DNA of 36,260 nt from a virus, in IMG/VR virus record IMGVR_UViG_3300045738_002452, positions 1 through 36,260 of that record. One strand, 5' to 3'. Positions 9,579 through 17,728 of this stretch are shown piece after piece. The stretch's first letter is position 1; every line of letters begins with the position of its first letter. The notes beneath the pieces were generated by a model. It saw only the letters and a program-made list of their open reading frames with translations. It made no database searches and had not been told where the DNA came from. The translations under genes and the position numbers were made by a program.

Positions 9579-10285
9579 TATCTCGTTGCCTCCAAATCAT
9601 TGGCGATAGCGGTCATCATTGCTGGCTGCCAGTCTTGATGTCGCCAGACCGAGTGCATAGACTTATGCCAAACGTCGCAAAAACCCTCACGCCGTGAAAG
9701 TCCGCCGTAGGGATGGTGTAGCACTTGCTCATCACCCAAATAGATACTAGCGTGATTAGCGTTGCCACGGATTGACGTTAAGATCACATCGCCAGGCTGC
9801 ATATCCGCCAGATCAATCTGATAAAACCCTGACTTCGGAAAGTTGACGATAAAGGCGTTATCAGCAATCTCTTGGGCTTCACCTTTGCGCTCATACTTCA
9901 TGAGCTTAATGCCGCACAGCATATAAGCATCTTCTACTAGCGAGTAACAATCACGCTTGCCATAATCAAAAGTACGACCACGCAATAATGGCGCGTAGCG
10001 ATATTGCAGTACTCGCCATTGATCAGCGAAAAAGGCCAGCCACCAATCACAACGCATCTTGTGTTGAGCTTGACGGTCTGCACCGCTTAAGTAGCGCTGA
10101 CCTTGCGGGTGCGAATGCACGACAGCATCAGCAGGCTGCCAAGCGTCTGGGCTTATACGAAAAGTCTCGCTTGGGTCATCGGCAACGTTGTCACAGGGGA
10201 TATAAGCGTCATTGACGATTAGGCCGCAAGACTCGTTAGGGTAAGCTTGCTTAGCATGATTGATGATTTGATGCGCTAAACTCAT
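9578..10285 (-). CDS. K: Tail tip peptidase, lambda gpK-like (JAMM + NlpC/P60)
   Basis: A 235-residue, two-domain protein. The N-terminal domain has a complete JAMM metal site: E18 in 'NESCGL', then H57-S-H59, seven residues, S67, two residues, D70 ('HSHPQGQRYLSGAD'). The C-terminal domain is NlpC/P60: C113 in 'YGKRDCYSLVEDAY' and H178 in 'GNANHASIYLGD', with 'MQPGDVILT' before it. Such proteins join the tail tip and are thought to act on peptidoglycan during DNA entry. Gene order L-K-I-J is the lambda order. It overlaps L by 4 bases and the tail assembly gene by one. Confidence 0.92.
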   Translation of the reverse strand: MSLAHQIINHAKQAYPNESCGLIVNDAYIPCDNVADDPSETFRISPDAWQPADAVVHSHPQGQRYLSGADRQAQHKMRCDWWLAFFADQWRVLQYRYAPLLRGRTFDYGKRDCYSLVEDAYMLCGIKLMKYERKGEAQEIADNAFIVNFPKSGFYQIDLADMQPGDVILTSIRGNANHASIYLGDEQVLHHPYGGLSRREGFCDVWHKSMHSVWRHQDWQPAMMTAIANDLEATR

Positions 10286-10983
10286 AACTTATCAACTCCC
10301 ACAAAGCCACCAAAGGGCAAAACCGCTTTACGGCCAAATCTAGCACGGCAACCTTGCAAGCACTTACTACATTTATCTTTTGTCATATCACTGGTAGGCT
10401 GATCGTACTCGTCGGCTACCGCATGGCCGGTATAGCCACAGCCATCACCTCTATACACCCAGTTGCACGTATTAGCCACAATGATACGCCGAGGCAGCAC
10501 AGCGCCGTCAGTCTCACTGGGCACGGCCAACTCAAAAGTAGCGCTTTGATTGTTAAGCGCTGAGTAGCGCTCAATGACGTACCGTGATACTAATTGCTGG
10601 TTTGGGTCTGCATTGACGTTACCACCGGTAAAGTTACTAGCGTCTAAATGCTGGGCGTAGACTTGGCGACGGGTCACAATCGCGCCGACGCCGCCTTGGT
10701 AGTCCTCGATGACCGCGGTCACGAGGCCGTAGAGGTTAGACAGCGTGATATTGGGGCGATTGCTTGCCCCCGTGCCTTTTAGCTCAAAGCCGTCTGCTTG
10801 TATCGGGTACGGCTGATATGGCACGCCTTGCCAAATAATGGACTGACCCAGCTCATTGGTTTGATTACAAAAATGAAAGACCTCACCACCAAATTTGGTC
10901 AAGTCGATATCAAACAAGTCGAGCAATACATCTTGCTCAAGCTTGGTGATGGCTTGGCTTTGCTTTGGGGTTAACTCTCTCAT
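10282..10983 (-). CDS. L: Minor tail protein L (Fe-S type)
   Basis: A 233-residue protein matching phage minor tail protein L in length and order. The C-terminal region has cysteines at about 173, 182, 205, 208 and 212 ('NTCNWVYRGDGCGYTG', 'DKCSKCLQGCRARFG'). The four-cysteine cluster is the one known to hold an iron-sulphur cluster in lambda gpL. The closing segment 'RARFGRKAVLPFGGFVGVDKL' is also typical. It acts in building the tail tip between M and K. It overlaps K by 4 bases. Confidence 0.92.
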   Translation of the reverse strand: MRELTPKQSQAITKLEQDVLLDLFDIDLTKFGGEVFHFCNQTNELGQSIIWQGVPYQPYPIQADGFELKGTGASNRPNITLSNLYGLVTAVIEDYQGGVGAIVTRRQVYAQHLDASNFTGGNVNADPNQQLVSRYVIERYSALNNQSATFELAVPSETDGAVLPRRIIVANTCNWVYRGDGCGYTGHAVADEYDQPTSDMTKDKCSKCLQGCRARFGRKAVLPFGGFVGVDKL

Positions 10984-11001
10984 CGTGGTGACTCTTTGTT
11001 T

Positions 11002-11364
11002 TTAAGGATTCGTAGCTGCGGACTCAGTGGCTGCAATATCGACGGACTCAAACCCAAGCTCAATGCTCAAAACATCATCTGCAAATGTCAGTACAAATGC
11101 GTTGACCTTCTTGCCCTGATACATGAATGCGTTAATTTGGCCTTCAGCCCAAGCGGTAATCTCTGCTTGCAGCTTAGAGATACGACCTTTTCGTACATTT
11201 TCCTCTGCTGTAATGACCTCAAAATCGCGGTATTGGTCGTCATAAGCGATACTGATGTTTGCTGCGCCTGCCTTATCCCAAGTGTCTTTGGTGTGATAAA
11301 AGTTCATCAAGACTAGTAATTCATCGACAGTTAGGGTTTTAGGTGTGGTTTTAGGATTGCTCAT
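11002..11364 (-). CDS. Hypothetical tail protein between M and L
   Basis: A 120-residue protein. I start it at the ATG at 11364 because GGAGA lies 5 bases upstream. The open frame extends further, but that part only shadows gene M. It contains a helix-rich first half ('LTVDELLVLMNFYHTKDTWDKAGAANISIAYDDQYRDFEVITAEENVRKGRISKLQAEITAW') and a beta-like end. No family is recognised and there is no signal peptide. The place between M and L in a lambda-type tail cluster suggests a structural or assembly factor for the tip; this is inference. Confidence 0.68.
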   Translation of the reverse strand: MSNPKTTPKTLTVDELLVLMNFYHTKDTWDKAGAANISIAYDDQYRDFEVITAEENVRKGRISKLQAEITAWAEGQINAFMYQGKKVNAFVLTFADDVLSIELGFESVDIAATESAATNP

Positions 11365-11386
11365 AGTTTTCTCCGGTGTTTGATAG

Positions 11387-11716
11387 TTATGCGCGGACTT
11401 GATGCATCGTCCATTGTAGTGACCATTTTGCGCCGCCTTGCGGGCTACGTGAGATACTTTTGGCGATATACTGACGCAATGGCTCATCGCTTGTGACACG
11501 CCATAAAAACGGCGTTACCGTATGCGCATCTAAAAAGGCTTTGATGGTATCGATGGTGGCTTTGGGGCCGACTTTACTGACTTGCCAATGTTCAAGGCGC
11601 GGGGCAAGTCCATTAGGCGCACGCTGAATAAAGCCGTCACCAAATTGCACGGTGCGGACGTCATCGTCAGTGCTGCCTGTGCCCTGCAATGCGATATCAT
11701 AAGTAAATGTATTCAT
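11387..11716 (-). CDS. M: Minor tail protein M
   Basis: A 109-residue protein of the lambda gpM type. 'VQFGDGFIQRAPNGLAPRLEHWQV' matches the conserved 'v.FGDGY.QR...G.N' segment of that family, and 'AFLDAHTVTPFLWRVTSDEPLRQYIAKSISRSP' matches its second half. It connects the tail tip to the tape measure and tube. It is the first gene of the L-K-J group: a terminator and the conserved late element lie upstream, with a 33-bp leader before the ATG. Confidence 0.88.
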   Translation of the reverse strand: MNTFTYDIALQGTGSTDDDVRTVQFGDGFIQRAPNGLAPRLEHWQVSKVGPKATIDTIKAFLDAHTVTPFLWRVTSDEPLRQYIAKSISRSPQGGAKWSLQWTMHQVRA

Positions 11717-11731
11717 GATACTTAGATTAAC

Positions 11732-11772
11732 AGTATGTTTATCAAGCGGTTATTAAAGTGATTTACTGATTT
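11732..11772 (-). promoter_or_regulatory. Putative late promoter upstream of M (conserved element, copy 1)
   Basis: Minus-strand 23-bp element at 11750-11772: AAATCAGTAA, two variable bases (AT here), then CACTTTAATAA. Twelve bases downstream, CATACT (11732-11737) is a plausible -10. The ATG follows the element after 33 bases, exactly as at the protease copy, and the leaders share ACATAyTGyTA at the same offset. There is no consensus -35, consistent with an activator-dependent promoter. Function is inferred. Confidence 0.6.
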
Positions 11773-11780
11773 TTGGACAT

Positions 11781-11816
11781 AAAAAACCCCCTTTAACGGT
11801 TGCTTAAAGGGGGTTT
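11781..11816 (-). terminator. Rho-independent terminator after the secreted-protein gene
   Basis: Perfect 13-bp stem, AAACCCCCTTTAA (11784-11796) with TTAAAGGGGGTTT (11804-11816), a 7-base loop, and a T-run on the minus strand. It ends the tape-measure transcript just before the putative late promoter of M. Confidence 0.9.
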
Positions 11817-11841
11817 GAGTTAGTATCTAAGCATCAAAGCG

Positions 11842-12186
11842 TTATTTCATTTTCGACTTCATACAGTCCAGATAATAGCTGTTGGCAAACTCGTCAGCTG
11901 CTTTGTCTTGGTATTCAGCAGTTGAGTATCTAGGAGCATCATAAGCACGCATGACAATCTCCATCATTAGATTTTTGTGCTTAGCATCTGTGCTTGGATC
12001 ATTGACGAAAACATCCATCATATCTGTTACAGGTACTCCCACTTGTCGATTTTTCATCATTTGTCTAGATAGCTCCATGACAGATCGGCAAACACTATCA
12101 TCAATACCACTCTCTGACGCTTGAGCATACATTGGTGCTGTCATCGTTGCCGATATGACCACCGCTAATAATATTTTCTTAATCAC
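11842..12186 (-). CDS. Small secreted protein (signal peptide), possible moron
   Basis: A 114-residue protein starting with GTG and a GAGGG Shine-Dalgarno. The N-terminus 'MIKKILLAVVISATMTAPMYAQA' is a classical Sec signal peptide with cleavage likely after AQA. The mature part (~91 residues) is mostly helical and polar, with one cysteine near each end ('DDSVCRSVM', 'YLDCMKSKMK') that could form a disulphide. No family is recognised. It interrupts the lambda-type tail order between tape measure and M and is followed at once by a strong terminator. A periplasmic product with no obvious virion role suggests a lysogenic-conversion or superinfection-related gene; this is inference. Confidence 0.72.
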   Translation of the reverse strand: MIKKILLAVVISATMTAPMYAQASESGIDDSVCRSVMELSRQMMKNRQVGVPVTDMMDVFVNDPSTDAKHKNLMMEIVMRAYDAPRYSTAEYQDKAADEFANSYYLDCMKSKMK

Positions 12187-12230
12187 AATACAACCCTCTA
12201 AAAGCCAAATAAATGTCCATAGTACACGAA

Positions 12231-15200
12231 TTATCGAGCTGCTAACATCCCCCCAGGTCGCATCTCATTTTGCAGTGTTTGCAGTACCACCGCTTTTAGC
12301 GAGTCGGCAAGCTGCTTACCATCACGGCTGCTGGTCTGCACATCAGTACTTGTACCCTCATTGCTGATATGTACATCAATCTGCACTTGATTGACCACAC
12401 CTGCCGATTGGCTTGATTGCTGATTACCAAAGACTTGTACGCCAAGCTTGCCATTGGGGCCACGGGTCAGCGGCATAACTGCTTCAGGGCCTGCCTCACC
12501 CATGACGCCAAGGCCGCCTGCATGACGAAACGCCGTCGGTTTATTAAAGATATCGCCATTTGCATAGTACTGAATGCTATGTGTATTAAATGCACCGCCT
12601 TTTGCCAGTGCCAACAGGCCACTACTACCAAACGCGCCACCATCTGCGAACATACCTACGGCTGCTTTTGCCAAACGTAACATAGCGAACTGAATTAGCA
12701 TCTTACTAATGTCTTGTAAGATCGAGCCAGCTAAGTCTTTAAAATTGCCTTTACCTGTGGTGACAAAAGCAGCTAAGCTATCGCCCATCTTATTAAATGC
12801 GCCAGTCGTCGCCTGTGTCATGGTCTCATTGAGACTTTGCGCACCATCGACCAGACTTTGAAACCCTGACTGCATGCCGCCGACCCAATCATTATCCTTG
12901 AGCTGTTGTTGTTGCTCACGCAGGGACACTTGCGCATCACGTAGCGCCATGGTTTGCGCAATCTCTTGATCTAGTAATTGCTTGCCTTTTTCAGACAGAC
13001 CCTGCTTAATCCACTCAGCTTGGTTTAATAGATCACGTTCAAAGCGTAGGCGCTCAATCTCAGATGCCTTTTTGCCGATCAGTGAGGTCTCAAAAGCGTA
13101 GTCGGCCAGTCGTGATTGATTGTCGCCGGCAAAACGCGCCAGGCTATTGGTCTCGTTTGTTTGTGCTTGAGCCACTTTATCTAGTAGCTGCGCTCGAGCA
13201 GTGAGCCATTTTTGACTCTCTTTATCTTGAGCGCTCAGATTTTCTTTGACTTTGATCAGCTCACGGTAGCTATCCAATACGCTGTCTTTGATACCAGTAT
13301 AAGCACCATTTTCTCTGTCATAGTCAAAGCTGGCCAACTGACTATTATCACCAAACAAGGCAATGTCTTTTTTTAGACCGCCCATAGCATTGCTGACATT
13401 TTGTGCTAGATTCAGAGCTTCTTGCACCGCCTCGCTTGCCTTGCCCTTGATACCAAGCGCCAAGCCCTCTGACAGCCATTCGCCAAACTGCTTAAATAAG
13501 CGTGACGGTGAGCGGATGATAAAGAAATTTTTAACCGTATCGCTGACGCTACTGGCCAAGTTTTTGGCGACACTGATTGCGCCACTAATTTTGGCTTTGA
13601 CGCCATTGATTAAGCCCTGTACCGCATCGATGCCGATGTTGTATAGCTTGGACGCAAGACCGCCAAACGCTTTAGCAATGTTAGCCACACCGCCTGTAAC
13701 GATACTAACCGCATTTTTTAGACCACTACCAATGATAGTCACAAAGCCTGCAATGTCGCCACGAGCTAAGGCCTTAATCGCATTAAAAGCCGTTTTAATG
13801 GTGTTTTTAACGAGGTCAAACCCCGTATTAAAGACAGTGGCTATAACGTTAATAGAGGTGCTAAATACCGCCTTGATAACCTCAAAGCCGCTACTGACCA
13901 CACCTTTTATGACATCAAATGAGGTGGTAAAAATGCCCTTGATAGTTGCCCAACCAGCGGTAAATACTGCCGACACCAACCCCATGGTGACTTTGACATT
14001 AGGCGCTAAAAAGTCAAAAGCCGCGCCTGCCCAGTCTTTGACGGTGGTAAATATCTCTTTGATATTGCCAAAAGCTTCTTGTACGGGTGCAGGTAGCGAG
14101 CCGAATACCTCGGCGGCTTTGGCTTTGATGGTGTCCCAGTTACGATAGAGCAGTACGCCCACCGCCACCAAGGCGCCAATTGCCGCTACTGTCAAAAAGA
14201 CGGGACTGGTAACAAGCGCAACAGCAGCACCAAAGCCTGTGGTCACGGCTGTCGCCAATGTACCAATGGCTGTCCAAGCAGCAACCGCACCATTGAATAA
14301 TAAGAACGCACCAGCGGCCGCGCCAATACCACTTGCCAGCGGGATGATAATCTCTTGATTGGCTTCAAAAAAGTCAGTGACTTGCCCGACAGCGTCCCCA
14401 GTTTGTACGGCAAGCTCTTTTAGGCGACTAAATCCATCACCCACTGCTTGTAATGCGACCTGCAACCTCTCGGCATTTTCAGACGTATTTAATGCCTCTG
14501 CCATGCTTGACGCAACATCTTTGACGTTTTGGATGCCATCTGTCAGCATTTGCCATGAGGTCACCGCCTTGCCAGCCACTGATGACAGACCATCTGAAAA
14601 ACTACCAATCCAGCCCATGATCTGCTCTTGATTGTTCTCAAATGCGTCCGCTATAGATAGTAAGGTGGGCATCATGGCCTTAAATGCCGCAACTTTAAAG
14701 CCATCAAACATCTGACCCATCTGGCCAAGCGTACCTCTTATCTTTGCTGCATTCTTCAGGTCTATCTCAGACATAATCATGCCTGCATCACGAGCGCTCT
14801 TACCGATACGGTCAAATTCAGCGCCATTGTTTGCAAGTAGCGGTTGCAATAGCGTCGCATCACTAGCGATGGCCTCTAAGTAAAACACCATCTCTGCTTG
14901 GCTCAGATTAGCCTTTTCTAACCCCGTATAGTACAGCTGGAGAGCGTCAGCGCCTGACAAGTCCTTAAACATATCGGCGGTAATGCCAACTTTGGGCCCG
15001 ACATTTTCAAAAAAGTCTGCCATCGGGCCTGCGCCCGTCTGCATAAAGTCGCCGACTTTGTCGTTAGTGTCTTTTAAGATGTCAGAGAGCATATCTTGCT
15101 CAACGCCATACTGCTTTGCACCCGCCGCCATCTCTTGAAACCTTTGCGTACTGACATTAGCAACGCGTGAGAGCTGCTCAATCTCACGCGCTAAAGACAG

Positions 15201-15458
15201 CTGACTACCTGCGATAAGACCTACAACGCCAGCAAACGCCCCACCAAACATCGTGACCTTGGTAGCCACACTTGCAAGCGTGCTAGCAAGCCCCTTGGCA
15301 CGCTCTCGTAAACGCCCAAAAGTACCGCTGGTGCTACGATCAGCGCGTCTTGAGGCATCATCGACATTATCAAGCCCACGATCCAAGTCATCTAGCGTGC
15401 GTATCGCTGCTGTACCATCGGCTGATATGACCAGACCAAACCTTAACTCTTGACTCAT
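12231..15458 (-). CDS. Tail tape measure protein
   Basis: A 1,075-residue protein, the longest after J. The N-terminal ~60 residues are charged and helical. A short hydrophobic segment follows at about 66-86 ('VTMFGGAFAGVVGLIAGSQ'). The region around 370-450 carries several long hydrophobic helices ('IIPLASGIGAAAGAFLLFNGAVAAW', 'VFLTVAAIGALVAVGVLLYRNW'). Repeated 'F.VIKGV..' stretches follow at about 500-620, then 'IRSPSRLFKQFGEWLSEGLALGI', a signature common in tape measure proteins. The C-terminal part has 'GGLGVMGEAGPEAVMPLTRGPNGKLGV', also typical. It sets tail length and is ejected with DNA. It follows the G/GT chaperone genes, as in lambda, with a terminator hairpin in its leader. Confidence 0.94.
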   Translation of the reverse strand: MSQELRFGLVISADGTAAIRTLDDLDRGLDNVDDASRRADRSTSGTFGRLRERAKGLASTLASVATKVTMFGGAFAGVVGLIAGSQLSLAREIEQLSRVANVSTQRFQEMAAGAKQYGVEQDMLSDILKDTNDKVGDFMQTGAGPMADFFENVGPKVGITADMFKDLSGADALQLYYTGLEKANLSQAEMVFYLEAIASDATLLQPLLANNGAEFDRIGKSARDAGMIMSEIDLKNAAKIRGTLGQMGQMFDGFKVAAFKAMMPTLLSIADAFENNQEQIMGWIGSFSDGLSSVAGKAVTSWQMLTDGIQNVKDVASSMAEALNTSENAERLQVALQAVGDGFSRLKELAVQTGDAVGQVTDFFEANQEIIIPLASGIGAAAGAFLLFNGAVAAWTAIGTLATAVTTGFGAAVALVTSPVFLTVAAIGALVAVGVLLYRNWDTIKAKAAEVFGSLPAPVQEAFGNIKEIFTTVKDWAGAAFDFLAPNVKVTMGLVSAVFTAGWATIKGIFTTSFDVIKGVVSSGFEVIKAVFSTSINVIATVFNTGFDLVKNTIKTAFNAIKALARGDIAGFVTIIGSGLKNAVSIVTGGVANIAKAFGGLASKLYNIGIDAVQGLINGVKAKISGAISVAKNLASSVSDTVKNFFIIRSPSRLFKQFGEWLSEGLALGIKGKASEAVQEALNLAQNVSNAMGGLKKDIALFGDNSQLASFDYDRENGAYTGIKDSVLDSYRELIKVKENLSAQDKESQKWLTARAQLLDKVAQAQTNETNSLARFAGDNQSRLADYAFETSLIGKKASEIERLRFERDLLNQAEWIKQGLSEKGKQLLDQEIAQTMALRDAQVSLREQQQQLKDNDWVGGMQSGFQSLVDGAQSLNETMTQATTGAFNKMGDSLAAFVTTGKGNFKDLAGSILQDISKMLIQFAMLRLAKAAVGMFADGGAFGSSGLLALAKGGAFNTHSIQYYANGDIFNKPTAFRHAGGLGVMGEAGPEAVMPLTRGPNGKLGVQVFGNQQSSQSAGVVNQVQIDVHISNEGTSTDVQTSSRDGKQLADSLKAVVLQTLQNEMRPGGMLAAR

Positions 15459-15477
15459 TACCTACCTCAATTAATAC

Positions 15478-15509
15478 AAAAAGCCCAGTGTTTAAGATAA
15501 ACACTGGGC
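15478..15509 (-). terminator. Hairpin with T-tract before the tape measure gene
   Basis: Perfect 11-bp stem GCCCAGTGTTT (15483-15493) with AAACACTGGGC (15499-15509), a 5-base loop and five T after it on the minus strand. It lies between conserved element copy 2 and the tape measure start, so it can attenuate read-through into the tape measure gene. Confidence 0.85.
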
Positions 15510-15519
15510 CTTCTAAGTA

Positions 15520-15542
15520 TTATTAAAGTGGCTTACTGATTT
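15520..15542 (-). promoter_or_regulatory. Conserved 23-bp late element, copy 2
   Basis: Same element as at 11750, with variable pair GC. It overlaps the end of the tail chaperone T frame: the stop codon TAA is part of the element. A terminator hairpin follows within 11 bases, so here it may regulate rather than start transcription. Confidence 0.5.
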
Positions 15543-15895
15543 GCGCTGGCTGCTAGATGCTCATTGATGGCATTGGCGTAGCCTGAGACTGCTATCCTAA
15601 AGTTAACAAAGTCATCTGGTGTGACGCTGATATCGACGCGGCGTAGCAGTATATCTATCGCTACCCAATCTATGCCCATGACCGTACCGCTATAGGGGTT
15701 GCGAGTCAGTGCTACATAATCAAACAGGGGCAGAATAGGGATAAACTCACGCCAGACCGTCATCACTTCAAACTCAAAATCTTCTTGCTTGGTGGCGACG
15801 CCAAACTCTGCAAAGGCGTCATCGGTGGCTTGTTGTTCCGCTAGGTGGGCATGATAGGCTTGCTCTTGCTCAGCCACATGCCGACCTAGCGCCAT
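15533..15895 (-). CDS. Tail assembly chaperone T part, made as -1 frameshift fusion with G
   Basis: A 120-residue frame that overlaps the end of the G-like gene (TAATG). 'FEFEVMTVWREFIPILPLFDYVALTRNPYSGTVMGIDWVAIDILLRR' resembles small proteins of lambda-type tails encoded right before the tape measure. The -1 frame after the slippery site A AAA AAC runs directly into this frame (codon CTA, then the ATG). The expected product is a fusion of 122 + 1 + 120 = 243 residues, like lambda gpGT. Separate translation from its own ATG is also possible. The T part is expected to recruit tail tube subunits to the tape measure. Confidence 0.82.
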   Translation of the reverse strand: MALGRHVAEQEQAYHAHLAEQQATDDAFAEFGVATKQEDFEFEVMTVWREFIPILPLFDYVALTRNPYSGTVMGIDWVAIDILLRRVDISVTPDDFVNFRIAVSGYANAINEHLAASANQ

Positions 15896-15904
15896 TAGTT
15901 TTTT
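15839..15904 (-). promoter_or_regulatory. Programmed -1 ribosomal frameshift signal (G to GT)
   Basis: The heptamer A AAA AAC (15898-15904) is in the correct zero-frame phase, with TAA immediately after it. Six bases downstream a three-part hairpin begins: CGCTAGGT/ACCTAGCG (15884-15891 with 15839-15846), one C-C mismatch, GGCATG/CATGCC (15877-15882 with 15848-15853), and GGCT/AGCC (15872-15875 with 15857-15860). Spacing and structure fit known -1 signals of phage tail chaperones. Confidence 0.85.
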
Positions 15905-16263
15905 TGATGCAGCTTGTTACCGCCGACACTGTCAAAGTAGCCTTCGATCAATGCTTGACGAAATTCAGAGATAGCGAGGAGCTGACGTTTACTGTCTTCA
16001 TCAAATTCTAAATCTTCGCCGTCTTCACCTTTGATTTGTCCTTTATGCCAGCCGGCTAAGACTTTATCAAAAAATTCGTTTTCGATTTCTTCTTCATGCT
16101 CAGCTTGCGTCGCTTGCACGCGCTCTAATAGATGCACGCGCTCATCATGGGGCAAGCGGTTAAAGTCCACTTTAACAGTCGTTTTCTTATAGCTTCCGTT
16201 ATAAGGCATCTTGATTGTGATTGTCCAAGGATAGGTATCAGCGACATCGCTCAGTTTAAACAT
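15895..16263 (-). CDS. Tail assembly chaperone G
   Basis: A 122-residue protein. An N-terminal beta-rich part ('YPWTITIKMPYNGSYKKTTVKVDFNRLPHDERVHLLERVQ') leads into an acidic helical C-terminus ('EEEIENEFFDKVLAGWHKGQIKGEDGEDLEFDEDSKRQLLAISEFRQALIEGYFDSV'). This is the usual look of phage tail assembly chaperones encoded between tail tube and tape measure. It binds the tape measure before tube polymerisation and is not in the finished virion, by analogy with lambda gpG. The stop codon lies directly after the slippery heptamer described at 15898-15904. Confidence 0.82.
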   Translation of the reverse strand: MFKLSDVADTYPWTITIKMPYNGSYKKTTVKVDFNRLPHDERVHLLERVQATQAEHEEEIENEFFDKVLAGWHKGQIKGEDGEDLEFDEDSKRQLLAISEFRQALIEGYFDSVGGNKLHQKN

Positions 16264-16341
16264 GGCTTTATTCCTAATTTAAGTGATTTTAAAAGGGTTT
16301 TAAATATGACTAAGCCGTGACGATTAACGGCTCAGATGGGT

Positions 16342-17268
16342 CTAACTAAAAGTAATGGTATAAGGTGGATTGCTTGCTGATTGCATGACACTACACTCAA
16401 TCTCATAGCCCAGCGCACCATCCATATCAGTGGCTTTGGGAATATCAATAGCCACCGCAGGATAGTTAAGCTTAATTTTGTGACCAGCGACTGTGCCATG
16501 CTCAATCACTAATGGCATCTCGTCACCGTCCCAGGCTTTTTGGTATAGGTTAATCTCACTCAGCTGCGGCGCACCAACGGCGATCGTGACCATCGGCTTA
16601 CGATCGCTAATCATAGAGGATTGATGATTGACCATATCAAGTGAGGTCACCTCATTACCTGTGGTATGGCTAAAGGTCTTCATGGCATAGTCTTTAGCGC
16701 CCAGCTTAAACACAGGCGTATTGGCAAAATTCACCGCTTTTGGTGTCTGATATCCCTCAATCAAAGTGACCAGATCGGCAGGCTTGGCAATCGGGATGGT
16801 GCCGCCCACCATAGAGATCTCAAACTCCCAGTAACCCAGCTCGCCACTGTTAGCTGACAGTTTGATTTCAGCTTGAGCGCTTTTACCCATGTGAAACTGA
16901 CCATCAAGCAGAAAGGCAACCGTGCCAAAGCTGGTGTCTGTGGTTTCAGGCGTATAGGTCACGGTATCGGCCGCGACGGTCTCAGAGTGACCTGCCATCA
17001 AAAACAGATCACGATACGCGGGCGCAGTGCCAGCCGTGCCGCTACTGGCAAACGCGACTTTGCCTGTGATTTTTACTTTATCCGTGGTGCGGTGCTTTTT
17101 GTTTGCGCCCCAGCGCTCACCGTCCTTTTCTTGCTCGACAGTGTCGCCCTCAAAGCTGATATCGACGTCCTTGGTTTCGACGGGTTTTAGCTGATTATGC
17201 GGTAAATCACCGATACCCCACAGCAGCAGCTTTTTCTTAAATTTACGACTTAATGCAACGTTTGGCAT
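16342..17268 (-). CDS. Major tail tube protein
   Basis: A 308-residue protein. 'PNVALSRKFKKKLLLWGIGDLPHNQLKPVETKDVDISFEGDTVEQEKDGERWG' and 'VKITGKVAFASSGTAGTAPAYRDLFLMAGHSETV' are typical of siphophage tail tube subunits. 'MVGGTIPIAKPADLVTLIEGYQTPKAVNFAN' continues the pattern. The protein polymerises into the tail tube. No tail sheath gene is found next to it, which argues for a non-contractile tail. A GAGCAA ribosome site precedes the ATG. An AGCCGT/ACGGCT hairpin with no T-run lies in the 78-bp gap after it. Confidence 0.85.
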   Translation of the reverse strand: MPNVALSRKFKKKLLLWGIGDLPHNQLKPVETKDVDISFEGDTVEQEKDGERWGANKKHRTTDKVKITGKVAFASSGTAGTAPAYRDLFLMAGHSETVAADTVTYTPETTDTSFGTVAFLLDGQFHMGKSAQAEIKLSANSGELGYWEFEISMVGGTIPIAKPADLVTLIEGYQTPKAVNFANTPVFKLGAKDYAMKTFSHTTGNEVTSLDMVNHQSSMISDRKPMVTIAVGAPQLSEINLYQKAWDGDEMPLVIEHGTVAGHKIKLNYPAVAIDIPKATDMDGALGYEIECSVMQSASNPPYTITFS

Positions 17269-17280
17269 GATTTGCTCCTG

Positions 17281-17727
17281 TTAGCCTTGCTGATTGATTT
17301 TCTGGGTATAGCCCAGCTCATAGATGTCCGCCCATACATGCAAGCTGTCTTTGAGATCGACCAAGCCGCCAGTGACAAAGGTTAGCGGGTCAGTGTCCGC
17401 GCCTTTACTATCGGTGCAGACATAGCCACTGATGGCGCTAAAGACTGCCGCTTGCATGTCTTCCGCGATATCACCGACCGCACTACCGTAAGCGTCACTA
17501 TAGTTACTGCAAATAGTAATAACCTGATAGCGCTCAGTGACGTCTTGGTAGTAGTCGCTGCTAGATTGCGCTTGAGTCTCAAGCTTGATGACATAACAGC
17601 CCTCGGTGGTATTACGGTTTTTTAGCACTTCATCTAACTGTCCGCTGTCGGCAACTTCTACAAACATACGGTCATGTGCTTGGTCATAGTCATTGATACG
17701 CTGGGCGATTTGCTTTCTGATTTGCAT
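17281..17727 (-). CDS. Tail terminator / gp37-like tail completion protein
   Basis: A 148-residue protein starting at the ATG at 17727, where GGAGAG at the end of the upstream gene serves as Shine-Dalgarno; the frame extends further only as overlap. The sequence 'MQIRKQIAQRINDYDQAHDRMFVEVADSGQLDEVLKNRNTTEGCYVIKLETQAQ' followed by 'ERYQVITICSNYSDAYGSAVGDIAEDMQAAVFSAISGY' fits the small proteins that cap the tail or join it to the head (Mu gp37 / DUF1834 or tail-terminator type). It sits between virion morphogenesis G and the tail tube, as expected for such a protein. Confidence 0.7.
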   Translation of the reverse strand: MQIRKQIAQRINDYDQAHDRMFVEVADSGQLDEVLKNRNTTEGCYVIKLETQAQSSSDYYQDVTERYQVITICSNYSDAYGSAVGDIAEDMQAAVFSAISGYVCTDSKGADTDPLTFVTGGLVDLKDSLHVWADIYELGYTQKINQQG

Positions 17728-17728
17728 G

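Noticed and set aside
13363-14148. A 261-codon plus-strand frame opposite the tape measure gene
   Set aside because: Low-complexity Ala/Leu/Thr composition typical of antisense frames over helical proteins; the tape measure on the other strand is secure.
16272-16292. Possible further copy of the late element before the tail chaperone G gene
   Set aside because: Only the CACTT half and some AT-rich flanks match; the AAATCAGTAA half is missing.
16292-16342. Hairpin AGCCGT/ACGGCT after the tail tube gene as a terminator
   Set aside because: The 6-bp stem has an 8-base loop and is not followed by a T-run; too weak to call.
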